22,997 nt of DNA from Gammaproteobacteria bacterium (GTDB lineage Bacteria; Pseudomonadota; Gammaproteobacteria; UBA12402). The translations under genes and the position numbers were made by a program. Below the pieces are notes generated by a model. It made no database searches and was not told the DNA's origin. It was given only the letters and a program-made list of their open reading frames with translations. Every line of letters begins with the position of its first letter. The first letter of the stretch is position 1. The DNA is taken from NCBI GenBank assembly GCA_028282395.1, contig JANQHY010000130.1, positions 1 to 22,997 of the forward strand, in the 5' to 3' direction. Positions 1 through 6,909 of this stretch are shown here, in pieces.

Positions 1-1191
1 TTGAAAGTACATGAGCTTTCTGAAAAAGAGGATAGAGAAATCGATGAGATGAATGAGAAAACTAAGAACATCAATCGCGTTAAAGAAAATTATGACAAAA
101 AATACCGATCCCTTAAAAAGGATTTAACCAAACTTGAGGAAGACTACGAAATATATATTGAGAACAGTGAGGCCATAGAATATCAAATTGATGATCTTAA
201 CCACCATGATAAAGAGTCTTTAACAAAAAAGCGTGGTGCTATTTACGAAGAGAGACAGAGAAAGATTGCAAAAAATAAAGAAGAGGAGTCATATAAAGCC
301 CCTTCACTGAAAGATAAATTCTACCGCAGCATGTATAATACTCTCGAACAAACCACCAAAAAAATCAATAAACTTAAAATGAACATTCTTAAAGATCTAA
401 AAAGTGGTGATCAGCCCTTAGATATCAGCAGCAACAATATTGTGGCGCGCGTTTATGGTGAAGTCCTACTAGATGAATTGAAAGATGAGTTGAATGCCTA
501 TACCAACACCAATGATGGATCTCGAAAATATAGCACTAAAGAAGATAGAGAGTTCGCTAAATCAGTTATTGAGAAATTAGAGAAAACCAAGAAAAGTGGT
601 AAAGAAGACGAATTCATTAATGAATACCTGATGGCGAAAGCGATGCTGGATACTTGCAAAAGGACGCACTCTTCGCTAAGAGAGGGGTTCGAGAACATTG
701 AGAATGACCTCTTCAAACCCAAAAGTGGTGGACTTTTCAGCTTCCTATTTGGCAGTAAAAATAAAGACGATGATGATCAAACCCATTGCATGAAACTAAT
801 GAAAAACGAATTCAATATCGAAAAAAGAGTCTTCAGCAAAAATCCGAAATCATCTTCCGGATGGTTTAATTTTAACCTTAAAAGCCTCTTTAATTTCGGC
901 GACTCAAAGGATAAAAGCACCAACTCACTGCTGCCCGTTTCACGTAGCATTCACAGTGATAACGAAACTGAATTAATTACAGTGAAATTAAAAGGGCCAC
1001 AAGATACCAAGGATACTGATCTTTACAACGAACTGAAGATAAAAGATGCTGAGAACCCTGATTTACTTATGCAGGATCAACATAGCAAAATAAATCATAA
1101 ACTAAGCTTCAATCACTCTGCACACACGAACCTGCAACAAGAGAGTCAGCATAAAGAGATTGAGCTCGCTGTCTTTAAACCCACTAAATAA
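1..1191 (+). CDS. Unrecognised lysine-rich helical protein, probably 5'-truncated by the window edge
   Basis: I do not recognise this protein. The frame is open from base 1, where the first codon happens to be TTG, so the true start probably lies outside the window; at least 396 residues are visible. Residues 1-130 are very rich in K, E, D and R with heptad-like spacing, which predicts long helices or a coiled coil. Residues 185-235 look helical again. The last 160 residues are polar and low in complexity. Two similar patches stand out at 239-258 and 282-305: each is a PKS-G segment, then a Phe/Leu/Trp-rich stretch (LFSFLFGSKNK; LKSLFNFGDSKDK) and a charged tail. There is no signal peptide in the visible part and no membrane span. 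It converges on ychF with a 31-base gap. The composition resembles secreted effectors of intracellular bacteria or cytoskeletal-type structural proteins. That is inference only. Confidence 0.75.
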   Translation: MKVHELSEKEDREIDEMNEKTKNINRVKENYDKKYRSLKKDLTKLEEDYEIYIENSEAIEYQIDDLNHHDKESLTKKRGAIYEERQRKIAKNKEEESYKAPSLKDKFYRSMYNTLEQTTKKINKLKMNILKDLKSGDQPLDISSNNIVARVYGEVLLDELKDELNAYTNTNDGSRKYSTKEDREFAKSVIEKLEKTKKSGKEDEFINEYLMAKAMLDTCKRTHSSLREGFENIENDLFKPKSGGLFSFLFGSKNKDDDDQTHCMKLMKNEFNIEKRVFSKNPKSSSGWFNFNLKSLFNFGDSKDKSTNSLLPVSRSIHSDNETELITVKLKGPQDTKDTDLYNELKIKDAENPDLLMQDQHSKINHKLSFNHSAHTNLQQESQHKEIELAVFKPTK

Positions 1192-1222
1192 TAGCAATAT
1201 CTAGCTGCGGAATTTAGGATCA

Positions 1223-2323
1223 TTAAACATTAAAACGAAAATGCATAATATCGCCATCTTGGGTAATATACTCTTTACCCTCAAGACGCAAACGTCCAGC
1301 CTCTTTCGCTTTCTGCTCACCACCATACTTAACAAAATCGTCGTATGCTACTACTTCGGCACGAATAAAACCCTTCTCAAAATCAGTATGAATCACCCCC
1401 GCTGCCTGTGGCGCGCTCGCACCACGTTTCACTGTCCAAGCACGCACCTCCTTTTCTCCCGCAGTAAAATAGGTAATTAGATCCAGTAATTCATATGCAC
1501 CACGGATCAGACGATTCAATCCTGGTTCAGTCAGTCCCAACTCATCAAGAAACGGCTGACGCTCTTCACTATCCAGCGCAGCAATCTCGGCTTCAACGCT
1601 AGCGGAGATCGTCACTACCCCTGAACCTTCTGCTGCTGCAATTGCTTTGACCTCTTCCACCAACGGATTATTGTCAAAACCATTTTCATCGACATTGGCG
1701 ACATACAACGTCGGTTTAATTGTCAACAGTTGTGATTGCTGATAAAAAGGCAACTCACGCTCATCAACCGCCAATGTCCGCAATGGCTGGCCACTATTAA
1801 GATGTGCCTGCGCTTTTTGTAAAAAGCTCTGCTCAATTTTGGCCTCTTTATCATTGGTCCGCGCTTTCTTTGCCACCCGCTGCAACATTTTTTCCAGTGA
1901 TTGTAGATCAGCAAGTAGCAGCTCGGTATGAATGATTTCAATATCATCCTTTGGACTCACCTGTCCTGATACATGGGTCACATTATCATCATGAAAGCAG
2001 CGCACAACATGGATCACTGCATCGGTTTCACGGATATTGGCGAGAAACTGGTTCCCTAGCCCCTCCCCCTGGGATGCTCCTTTAACGAGACCAGCAATGT
2101 CGACAAACTGAATGCAGGTAGGGAGTGTCTGCTGCGGCTTGACAAGCTCTGACAGGGCTGTCAAGCGTGGGTCAGGTACCGCAACCACACCAACATTCGG
2201 TTCGATGGTACAAAACGGATAGTTGCTGGCCTCAATCCCGGCAGCGGTTAAGGCATTAAAAAGACTTGACTTACCAACGTTAGGCAGTCCGACAATACCG
2301 CATTTGCAGCGTGCTGTTGACAT
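1223..2323 (-). CDS. ychF: Redox-regulated ATPase/GTPase YchF (Obg-like)
   Basis: Cytosolic P-loop NTPase of the Obg/YchF family, which associates with ribosomes and prefers ATP over GTP in characterised members. The 366 residues match the usual length of about 363. The P-loop GLPNVGKSS lies at residues 12-20, the switch II/G3 motif DIAG with [16 protein letters not shown] follows near residue 75, and an NVDE-type specificity motif lies near 205. The C-terminal TGS domain is visible as [13 protein letters not shown] through the end FRFNV. The ATG is preceded by AGAGGA at good spacing. It diverges from rsmG across 80 bases and converges with the unrecognised gene at the left edge. Identification is firm; nothing in the protein is odd. 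Confidence 0.97.
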   Translation of the reverse strand: MSTARCKCGIVGLPNVGKSSLFNALTAAGIEASNYPFCTIEPNVGVVAVPDPRLTALSELVKPQQTLPTCIQFVDIAGLVKGASQGEGLGNQFLANIRETDAVIHVVRCFHDDNVTHVSGQVSPKDDIEIIHTELLLADLQSLEKMLQRVAKKARTNDKEAKIEQSFLQKAQAHLNSGQPLRTLAVDERELPFYQQSQLLTIKPTLYVANVDENGFDNNPLVEEVKAIAAAEGSGVVTISASVEAEIAALDSEERQPFLDELGLTEPGLNRLIRGAYELLDLITYFTAGEKEVRAWTVKRGASAPQAAGVIHTDFEKGFIRAEVVAYDDFVKYGGEQKAKEAGRLRLEGKEYITQDGDIMHFRFNV

Positions 2324-2366
2324 AGTGTTATCCTCTTCTACTCTTTACAATGGCGCCAAACTGCGC

Positions 2367-2395
2367 TAAACATTCGCCAGAGTATAGAATATAAT
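2367..2395 (+). promoter_or_regulatory. Sigma70-like promoter for rsmG-parA-parB
   Basis: A perfect TATAAT (2390-2395) lies 17 bases after TAAACA (2367-2372, four of six matches to TTGACA). Transcription should start near 2401-2403, within a few bases of the rsmG ATG at 2404 and after the GTG at 2398. No Shine-Dalgarno sequence is present in this stretch. Confidence 0.6.
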
Positions 2396-2403
2396 CTGTG
2401 ACC

Positions 2404-3054
2404 ATGACAATATTTACCACGCTACTGCAACAGGAAATAGCTAAGACGCTGCTTAACGATAGCCAACGGCAGCAAACCGCCGATTATCTTGAACTCCTAA
2501 GTCGCTGGAACCAACACTACAACCTCACTGCTATCCGTGACCCGCACCGCATGGTAACCCACCATATTTCTGACAGTCTGTCGCTATTGCCATGGATTAG
2601 TGGCCAACGCCTGATTGATATCGGCTGTGGCGCTGGCCTCCCCGGCATTCCTTTGGCGATTGCCCTACCTGACAAGCAGGTATTCCTGCTCGATAGTAAT
2701 CAGAAAAAAACCACTTTCTGTCAACAGGTGGTGGCTGATCTTAAGCTAGAAAATATTACTGTTATTAGCGAACGGGTTGAAAACTGGCAACCACAACAGC
2801 TATTTGATCACGTTATCACTCGCGCTTTCAGCCAAATTAATGTTATGCTTAGGCTATCACAGCACCTGTGTTGTTCGCAGGGTGACTTTCTGGCGATGAA
2901 GGGTGAGGTAACCGAAACTGAGCTGGCGCAGCTGCCCGCTGAATTCCGTTACTCACTTCACACGCTTAATGTGCCGGGCATCGCGGCCAAACGGACACTG
3001 GTGCGTATTGTTAAGCAGCACCTTAACCAAGGGGGAGAACAGACGAATGGCTAA
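2404..3054 (+). CDS. rsmG: 16S rRNA (guanine-527-N7) methyltransferase RsmG (GidB)
   Basis: SAM-dependent methyltransferase that modifies G527 of 16S rRNA. The 216 residues fit the family. The N-terminal YLELLSRWNQHYNLTAIRD is the family signature. The SAM-binding loop is LIDIGCGAGLPGIPLA, followed by LLDSNQKK and the ITRAFS segment. I take ATG 2404 as the start because the residues from there align with known RsmG; a GTG two codons upstream (2398) is the alternative. No Shine-Dalgarno is seen for either start, and a TATAAT box lies only 8 bases before the ATG, so translation may be leaderless. Its stop overlaps the parA start by 8 bases. This rsmG-parA-parB order is the classic chromosomal arrangement. 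Confidence 0.96.
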   Translation: MTIFTTLLQQEIAKTLLNDSQRQQTADYLELLSRWNQHYNLTAIRDPHRMVTHHISDSLSLLPWISGQRLIDIGCGAGLPGIPLAIALPDKQVFLLDSNQKKTTFCQQVVADLKLENITVISERVENWQPQQLFDHVITRAFSQINVMLRLSQHLCCSQGDFLAMKGEVTETELAQLPAEFRYSLHTLNVPGIAAKRTLVRIVKQHLNQGGEQTNG

Positions 3055-3910
3055 GATCATTGCCGTTGCCAATCAGAAAGGCGGCGTAGGCAAAACAACT
3101 ACCTGTGTGAATCTTGCTGCATCGCTGGCAGCAACCAAACGGCAAGTGTTATTAGTTGATCTTGACCCACAAGGCAACGCCACAATGGGCAGTGGCATTG
3201 ATAAATATCAATTGGATAAATCCATTAATGATGTGCTACTAGGGAACAGCGATATCAGCGAAGTCATACTATCCACTGAGGCGCATGACCTACTGCCTGC
3301 CAACAATGATCTGGTGGTAGCTGAAATTAAGTTAACACAGATGCTCAATCGCGAACGCCGCCTGAAACAGGCATTAGCTAAAATTTCTGCCAACTACGAT
3401 TTTATCTTTATCGACTGCCCACCCTCGCTAAATATGCTGACGATCAATGCCCTGGTTGCTGCCGACTCAATCATCATTCCAGTTCAGTGTGAATACTATG
3501 CCCTTGAGGGCCTATCGAGCCTATTATCAACCATTGATGAAGTACGCTCGGCGATTAACCCGCAACTTCATGTTGAAGGTGTACTGCGCACTATGTATGA
3601 TGGCCGCAACCGCCTTACTCAGGATGTTTCAGCACAGCTAGCACACCATTTCAATGATCGGCTCTACCAAACTGTCATTCCACGTAACGTCCGCTTAGCT
3701 GAGGCCCCTAGCCATGGTATGGCAATCTACCAATATGACAAACGTTCACAAGGTGCAATGGCCTACCTGGCATTAGCAGGTGAAATATTACACCATTATG
3801 ATCAGCAGCATACGGCTACTGAAGCAGAACAACAACCTAACAACGAAAATATAGAAATTGAGCAGATGGAAGACGCAGTAGTCTTTGATAGTGAAAGTGA
3901 GAGGGGGTAA
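3047..3910 (+). CDS. parA: Chromosome-partitioning ATPase ParA (Soj)
   Basis: Walker-type ATPase that binds the nucleoid and moves ParB-parS complexes during chromosome segregation. The deviant Walker A motif KGGVGKTT lies at residues 11-18, with VDLDPQGNAT (Walker A') near 40 and the Walker B region FIFIDCPPSLNMLT near 120. The 287 residues run longer than the usual 255-265 because of a Glu/Asn/Gln-rich tail of about 30 residues after the conserved end. A longer open frame begins at 2969 inside rsmG, but the ATG at 3047 starts the conserved AKIIAVANQKGG and has a GGGGGAG ribosome site, so it is the real start. It overlaps rsmG by 8 bases and parB follows after 3 bases, so the three genes are probably co-translated. 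Confidence 0.97.
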   Translation: MAKIIAVANQKGGVGKTTTCVNLAASLAATKRQVLLVDLDPQGNATMGSGIDKYQLDKSINDVLLGNSDISEVILSTEAHDLLPANNDLVVAEIKLTQMLNRERRLKQALAKISANYDFIFIDCPPSLNMLTINALVAADSIIIPVQCEYYALEGLSSLLSTIDEVRSAINPQLHVEGVLRTMYDGRNRLTQDVSAQLAHHFNDRLYQTVIPRNVRLAEAPSHGMAIYQYDKRSQGAMAYLALAGEILHHYDQQHTATEAEQQPNNENIEIEQMEDAVVFDSESERG

Positions 3911-3913
3911 TCC

Positions 3914-4810
3914 ATGGCAGCAAAAAAACGCGGTTTAGGTAGACATCTGGAGGAGCTGTTAAGTGGCAGCCAAAAAACGGTTGAGCTTGATACACTCACA
4001 ACACAAACGGTAATCAGTGATAGTGACACCACATCTGGAGTAGAAAAAATTGCGGTAAACCTGATTCAACCGGGACGCTACCAACCACGGAAAACATTTA
4101 ATAATGACGCGCTACAGTCTTTAGCCGATTCGATTAAAGAGCAGGGCATTATTCAACCAGTGGTCCTACGCGAACTCGATGAAGGGGGTTATGAGCTCAT
4201 CGCTGGCGAACGACGTTGGCGCGCAGCTCAACTTGCAGGCTTACAATCTGTGCCAGCAATTATTCAAGTTATCTCTGATGAGACAGCGCTAGCAATTAGT
4301 TTAATTGAAAATATTCAGCGTGAGGATCTCAATCCAATTGAAAAAGCAGAAGCACTGCAACAACTGGCTGATGAATTCCATCTCACCCACAACGAAATTG
4401 CTACCAAAGTTGGACAGTCGCGTACTGCCATTACGAATACCTTACGGTTATTAAAACTACCAGCCGATATTCGCCTGCATATCCAGCAAGGTGAGCTTGA
4501 AGCTGGCCACGGCCGTGCATTATTAACCCTGGATAGCAATAATCAACGTCAACTCGTTGCACGCATTCTCAGCGAAGGGTTATCCGTGCGCGAGGTAGAA
4601 AATCTCGTGCAACAATACCCCTTAGCAGCAACAGCAAAAACCTCAAGACGGAAAAGTATTGATGCCGAAACAGAACAGCTGCAATCAATGTTGTGCGAAC
4701 GGTTAAATGCAAAGGTTCAACTGCAGCAAAATACAAAAGGTAAAGGCAAGTTAATTATTCACTACCGCAATAACGGTGAGCTTGAAGCAATCTTAGAACA
4801 TATTCAATAG
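3914..4810 (+). CDS. parB: Chromosome-partitioning protein ParB (Spo0J), CTPase and parS-binding
   Basis: ParB binds parS sites near the origin, spreads as a CTP-dependent clamp and stimulates ParA. The 298 residues are of normal length. The N-terminal KKRGLGRHLEELL resembles the usual ParA-interacting tail. The ParB/Srx domain shows QPRKTF, LADSIKEQGIIQPVV and the CTP-binding GERRWRAAQLAG. The helix-turn-helix for parS follows as LTHNEIATKVGQSRTAITNTLRLLKLP, and the C-terminal dimerisation region ends in ILEHIQ. A GAGGGGG ribosome site sits 6 bases before the ATG. No full parS palindrome was found by eye in this window. Confidence 0.97.
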   Translation: MAAKKRGLGRHLEELLSGSQKTVELDTLTTQTVISDSDTTSGVEKIAVNLIQPGRYQPRKTFNNDALQSLADSIKEQGIIQPVVLRELDEGGYELIAGERRWRAAQLAGLQSVPAIIQVISDETALAISLIENIQREDLNPIEKAEALQQLADEFHLTHNEIATKVGQSRTAITNTLRLLKLPADIRLHIQQGELEAGHGRALLTLDSNNQRQLVARILSEGLSVREVENLVQQYPLAATAKTSRRKSIDAETEQLQSMLCERLNAKVQLQQNTKGKGKLIIHYRNNGELEAILEHIQ

Positions 4811-4848
4811 AGAAGAGAAAAAACGTTTAAGGACATTTTTGGCCGCTA

Positions 4849-5139
4849 CTAAACCCCCTCTTCAAAAATTTCAGGCAGAGAAGTAAAATCTTGCACCAGT
4901 TGTGTTGCGCCATGGCTAACTGCCAACATACTCTGCTCAAATAACGCTAGTACTTTGTTACTGTCAAGTGCACTGCCACGATCCTTTTCGACTGTTACCA
5001 GCAATTTGGTTAACTCGACTGCTGGCTCAGTTAGATCTTTGACAATATTCAATAAACCCAATGCTTCACTCTCATCAATATTTGATAAAAGCTCTTCTAT
5101 CTCTTGCCCATTTTCATCTAGCGGATAATTTCTCGACAT
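4849..5139 (-). CDS. Small acidic hypothetical protein (96 aa)
   Basis: I do not recognise the family with certainty. The protein is 96 residues, acidic, with no signal peptide or membrane span. The body (about residues 12-90) is a run of Leu-rich amphipathic segments such as ALGLLNIVKDL and VELTKLLVTVEKD, which predicts a small helical bundle. It loosely recalls DUF1641-type proteins, but I would not annotate it so without a profile search. The gene is credible: the ATG follows a strong GAGGAG ribosome site with 8-base spacing, and codon use looks normal. It converges on parB with a 38-base gap and has 277 bases of non-coding DNA upstream before the divergent orn gene. Confidence 0.75.
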   Translation of the reverse strand: MSRNYPLDENGQEIEELLSNIDESEALGLLNIVKDLTEPAVELTKLLVTVEKDRGSALDSNKVLALFEQSMLAVSHGATQLVQDFTSLPEIFEEGV

Positions 5140-5416
5140 AATGACATCTCCTCTATTAAACGACCGCTGCTATTGTGACACTATCCCAACCACCTTGCAA
5201 TAACTACTCAACAACAGCCTCTATATATAACAAAACCTCTTTTATCATGCACTAAGCCCAATAACAACATAACTTCGACCAAGCTATAGAAAATCATCAA
5301 TGACTCTGCTACCATTTCTATCTACCGCTAATAAAGAGACAAATTAAGTATGTATGGTGGGTATAAATCTGCCATACGTTTAGTAAATTCTAATAATATA
5401 GCATAGGACAGGAAAT

Positions 5417-5965
5417 ATGAACGAAGAGCGACAGAATCGATTAATCTGGTTAGATTTAGAGATGACGGGACTCGATTTTGATAAAGAACGGATTATCGAA
5501 ATCGCCATTATCATTACAGACCGCTGTCTGGATATTGTTGCCGAAAGTCAATCTCTGGCAATTAAGCAATCTGATGAGTTACTTGCCGCCATGGATAACT
5601 GGAATACCAAACAACACACTAAATCGGGACTGGTTGAACGTGTTAAAGCCAGCACCATTAGTGAAGCTATGGCAGAAAGCAAAATGCTTGATTTCATCTC
5701 TCAATATGTTGATAAAGGTGCATCACCGATGTGCGGCAATAGCATCTGCACTGACAGACGTTTTCTCTATCAATACATGCCAAAACTAGAAGAGTATTTT
5801 CACTATCGCCACATTGATATCTCAACCATCAAAGAGATTGGCCGGCGCTGGTATGGCGAAGAAGCGGTAAAAGGATTCAAAAAACGCAATCGTCATTTAG
5901 CACTCGAAGATATAAAAGACTCTATTGAAGAGTTAAAATATTATCGTCGCGAGCTATTTAAATAA
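5417..5965 (+). CDS. orn: Oligoribonuclease (3'-5' exoribonuclease)
   Basis: Degrades 2-5 nucleotide RNAs, including pGpG from c-di-GMP turnover, to mononucleotides; essential in many gammaproteobacteria. The 182 residues match the family. The DEDDh catalytic set is visible: D and E in [10 protein letters not shown] near residue 12, an Asp in [10 protein letters not shown] near 112, and H and D in [11 protein letters not shown] near 160. [11 protein letters not shown] and [11 protein letters not shown] are family signatures. The common GNSIGQDRRF appears here as [10 protein letters not shown], a mild change beside the catalytic Asp. Start ATG is preceded by GGACAGGA. It probably forms an operon with the small gene 31 bases downstream. 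Confidence 0.97.
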   Translation: MNEERQNRLIWLDLEMTGLDFDKERIIEIAIIITDRCLDIVAESQSLAIKQSDELLAAMDNWNTKQHTKSGLVERVKASTISEAMAESKMLDFISQYVDKGASPMCGNSICTDRRFLYQYMPKLEEYFHYRHIDISTIKEIGRRWYGEEAVKGFKKRNRHLALEDIKDSIEELKYYRRELFK

Positions 5966-5996
5966 TTTATTGTCACGCTACAATAGGAGAGAGACT

Positions 5997-6347
5997 ATGC
6001 AAACTGTATTATTTGCCATGCCTATTAGAGCCGGTAAGTTTGAGGCTTACAAAGCTTTTACTGAGGAAATCACTGGACCTAAAAGAAGTGAATATATTGC
6101 GATGCTAAAACGTTATGGATTACGCACTGCTAATGTTTGGCATCAGCAATTTAATGACAAAACCTATGTCATGGTAGTGCACAACACAGATGATAACGCA
6201 ATGGAACTTCTGGCAAACTGGAGCAGCTCAACTCATCCATTTGACCGCTGGTTTAATGAACAGATTTTAGCATGCTACGATATTGAAAGTTTTGATGAGC
6301 TGCCACCACAGCCACAGAGCCTCTTTGGTATTGATACGAACGACTAA
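5997..6347 (+). CDS. Conserved-looking small protein, possible ferredoxin-like (ABM/DUF6176-type) fold
   Basis: A 116-residue soluble protein. I do not know its function. The pattern of an N-terminal strand (QTVLFAMPIRAGK), an amphipathic helix that includes KAFTEEI and GPKRSEYIAMLKRYG, then strands (NVWHQQF, KTYVMVVHN) and a further helix with DRWFNEQI is typical of dimeric alpha-beta barrel proteins such as antibiotic-biosynthesis-monooxygenase-like or DUF6176 families. That is a fold guess, not an enzyme assignment. The open frame extends to 5970, but the ATG at 5997 follows TAGGAGAG and begins at the first fold-like segment, so I place the start there. It lies 31 bases after orn and is probably cotranscribed with it. 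Confidence 0.8.
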   Translation: MQTVLFAMPIRAGKFEAYKAFTEEITGPKRSEYIAMLKRYGLRTANVWHQQFNDKTYVMVVHNTDDNAMELLANWSSSTHPFDRWFNEQILACYDIESFDELPPQPQSLFGIDTND

Positions 6348-6409
6348 TAAATTCCCGCACTCAACTGTCTTCACTCCCTTCTGCCACTTTCTGTGGGAGA
6401 GGGGAAAGT

Positions 6410-6436
6410 AGCGCTCCTTGTCATTACGAGCATAGC
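6410..6436 (+). repeat. Degenerate intergenic repeat, unit A (single copy)
   Basis: Twenty-seven bases centred on CCTTGTCATTACGAGCA match 21604-21630 at 23 of 27 positions. The unit resembles the widespread TGTCATTGCGAGC...GAAGCAATC intergenic palindrome. A small stem-loop (6386-6391 with 6404-6409) lies just upstream. Confidence 0.6.
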
Positions 6437-6459
6437 CCCATCCCGCTGCTTCGAAAAAT

Positions 6460-6497
6460 CGTTGTCCCTCACCTCCACCGTCTTCCCGCGGGCAACG
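6460..6497 (+). repeat. Degenerate intergenic repeat, unit B, forming a hairpin
   Basis: Bases 6475-6491 (CCACCGTCTTCCCGCGG) match the reverse complement of 21774-21790 with one mismatch in 17. The ends pair: CGTTG (6460-6464) with CAACG (6493-6497), then CCC with GGG around one bulged T. It sits just upstream of the rib promoter. The unit resembles a widespread CCGTC-TCCCGCGG intergenic palindrome. Confidence 0.6.
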
Positions 6498-6516
6498 TTA
6501 TGGTAATAGAAAATAG

Positions 6517-6545
6517 TGGACAAACTGGCGTATACCTGCTAGGGT
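6517..6545 (+). promoter_or_regulatory. Promoter of the riboflavin operon (extended -10)
   Basis: TGGACA (6517-6522, five of six matches) is followed after 17 bases by TAGGGT (6540-6545), which carries an upstream TGC extended -10 element. Transcription would start near 6551-6553, just before the first paired base of the FMN riboswitch at 6555, so position and function agree. Confidence 0.55.
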
Positions 6546-6554
6546 GGCAGTAAT

Positions 6555-6715
6555 TATCTTCGGGGATGGGTGAAAATCCCAAACCGGCGGTGTTTCAGTC
6601 AAATGGCTGATCAGCCCGCGAGCGCTTTTTCTATTATCTAAATAGCAATAGAGAAAGGTCAGCAGATCCGGTATTATTCCGGAGCCGACGGTTATAGTCC
6701 GGAAGGGAGAAGATA
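6555..6715 (+). promoter_or_regulatory. FMN riboswitch (RFN element)
   Basis: A cis-acting RNA that binds FMN and lowers rib gene expression when FMN is plentiful. The closing P1 stem pairs TATCTTC (6555-6561) with GAAGATA (6709-6715). The conserved RFN blocks appear in order: GGGTGAAAATCCC, AAACCGGCGGT, AGCCCGCGAGCGC, GGTCAGCAGATCCGGT, CCGGAGCCGACGGTTATAGT and CCGGAAGGGAGAAGAT. The hypervariable arm between the third and fourth blocks carries an AT-rich stem (CTTTTTCTATT with AATAGAGAAAG). It precedes ribD by 194 bases and a promoter lies immediately upstream. Open frames on the reverse strand here are shadows. Confidence 0.97.
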
Positions 6716-6779
6716 GCAAACATAACATTGCAATGCCAGCGGAAATTTTTCCCGGCTGCGTTGTTATTGCCTGTTACTT

Positions 6780-6800
6780 TACCTACTACAGTAGTAGGTA
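6780..6800 (+). promoter_or_regulatory. Leader hairpin, possible part of the riboswitch expression platform
   Basis: A perfect 9-base-pair stem pairs 6780-6788 with 6792-6800 around a 3-base loop, formed by TACCTACTA and TAGTAGGTA. It lies between the aptamer and ribD. It is not followed by a U-run, so it is not a simple intrinsic terminator. It could be an antiterminator partner, an RNA-stability element or a protein site. The role is unproven. Confidence 0.45.
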
Positions 6801-6909
6801 GGTTGTCCCTATTATAATCCCCAGAAGAAAAGCTTAGCCAAGTCAAACAGATCTTACTGCGCGACCTGGCAAAAGCATTGACATAGCAACAATAAAGTGA
6901 GGTAACAGG

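Noticed and set aside
937..952. GTTTCACGT, half of a parS consensus palindrome, inside the left-edge gene
   Set aside because: The right half (AGCAT) does not match the expected GAAAC arm, and a half-site of 9 bases is expected by chance.
5352..5377. GTATGG and CCATAC inverted arms around TATAAA upstream of orn, as an operator or promoter
   Set aside because: Arms are only 6 bases and no -35 is found at suitable spacing from TATAAA; too weak to call.
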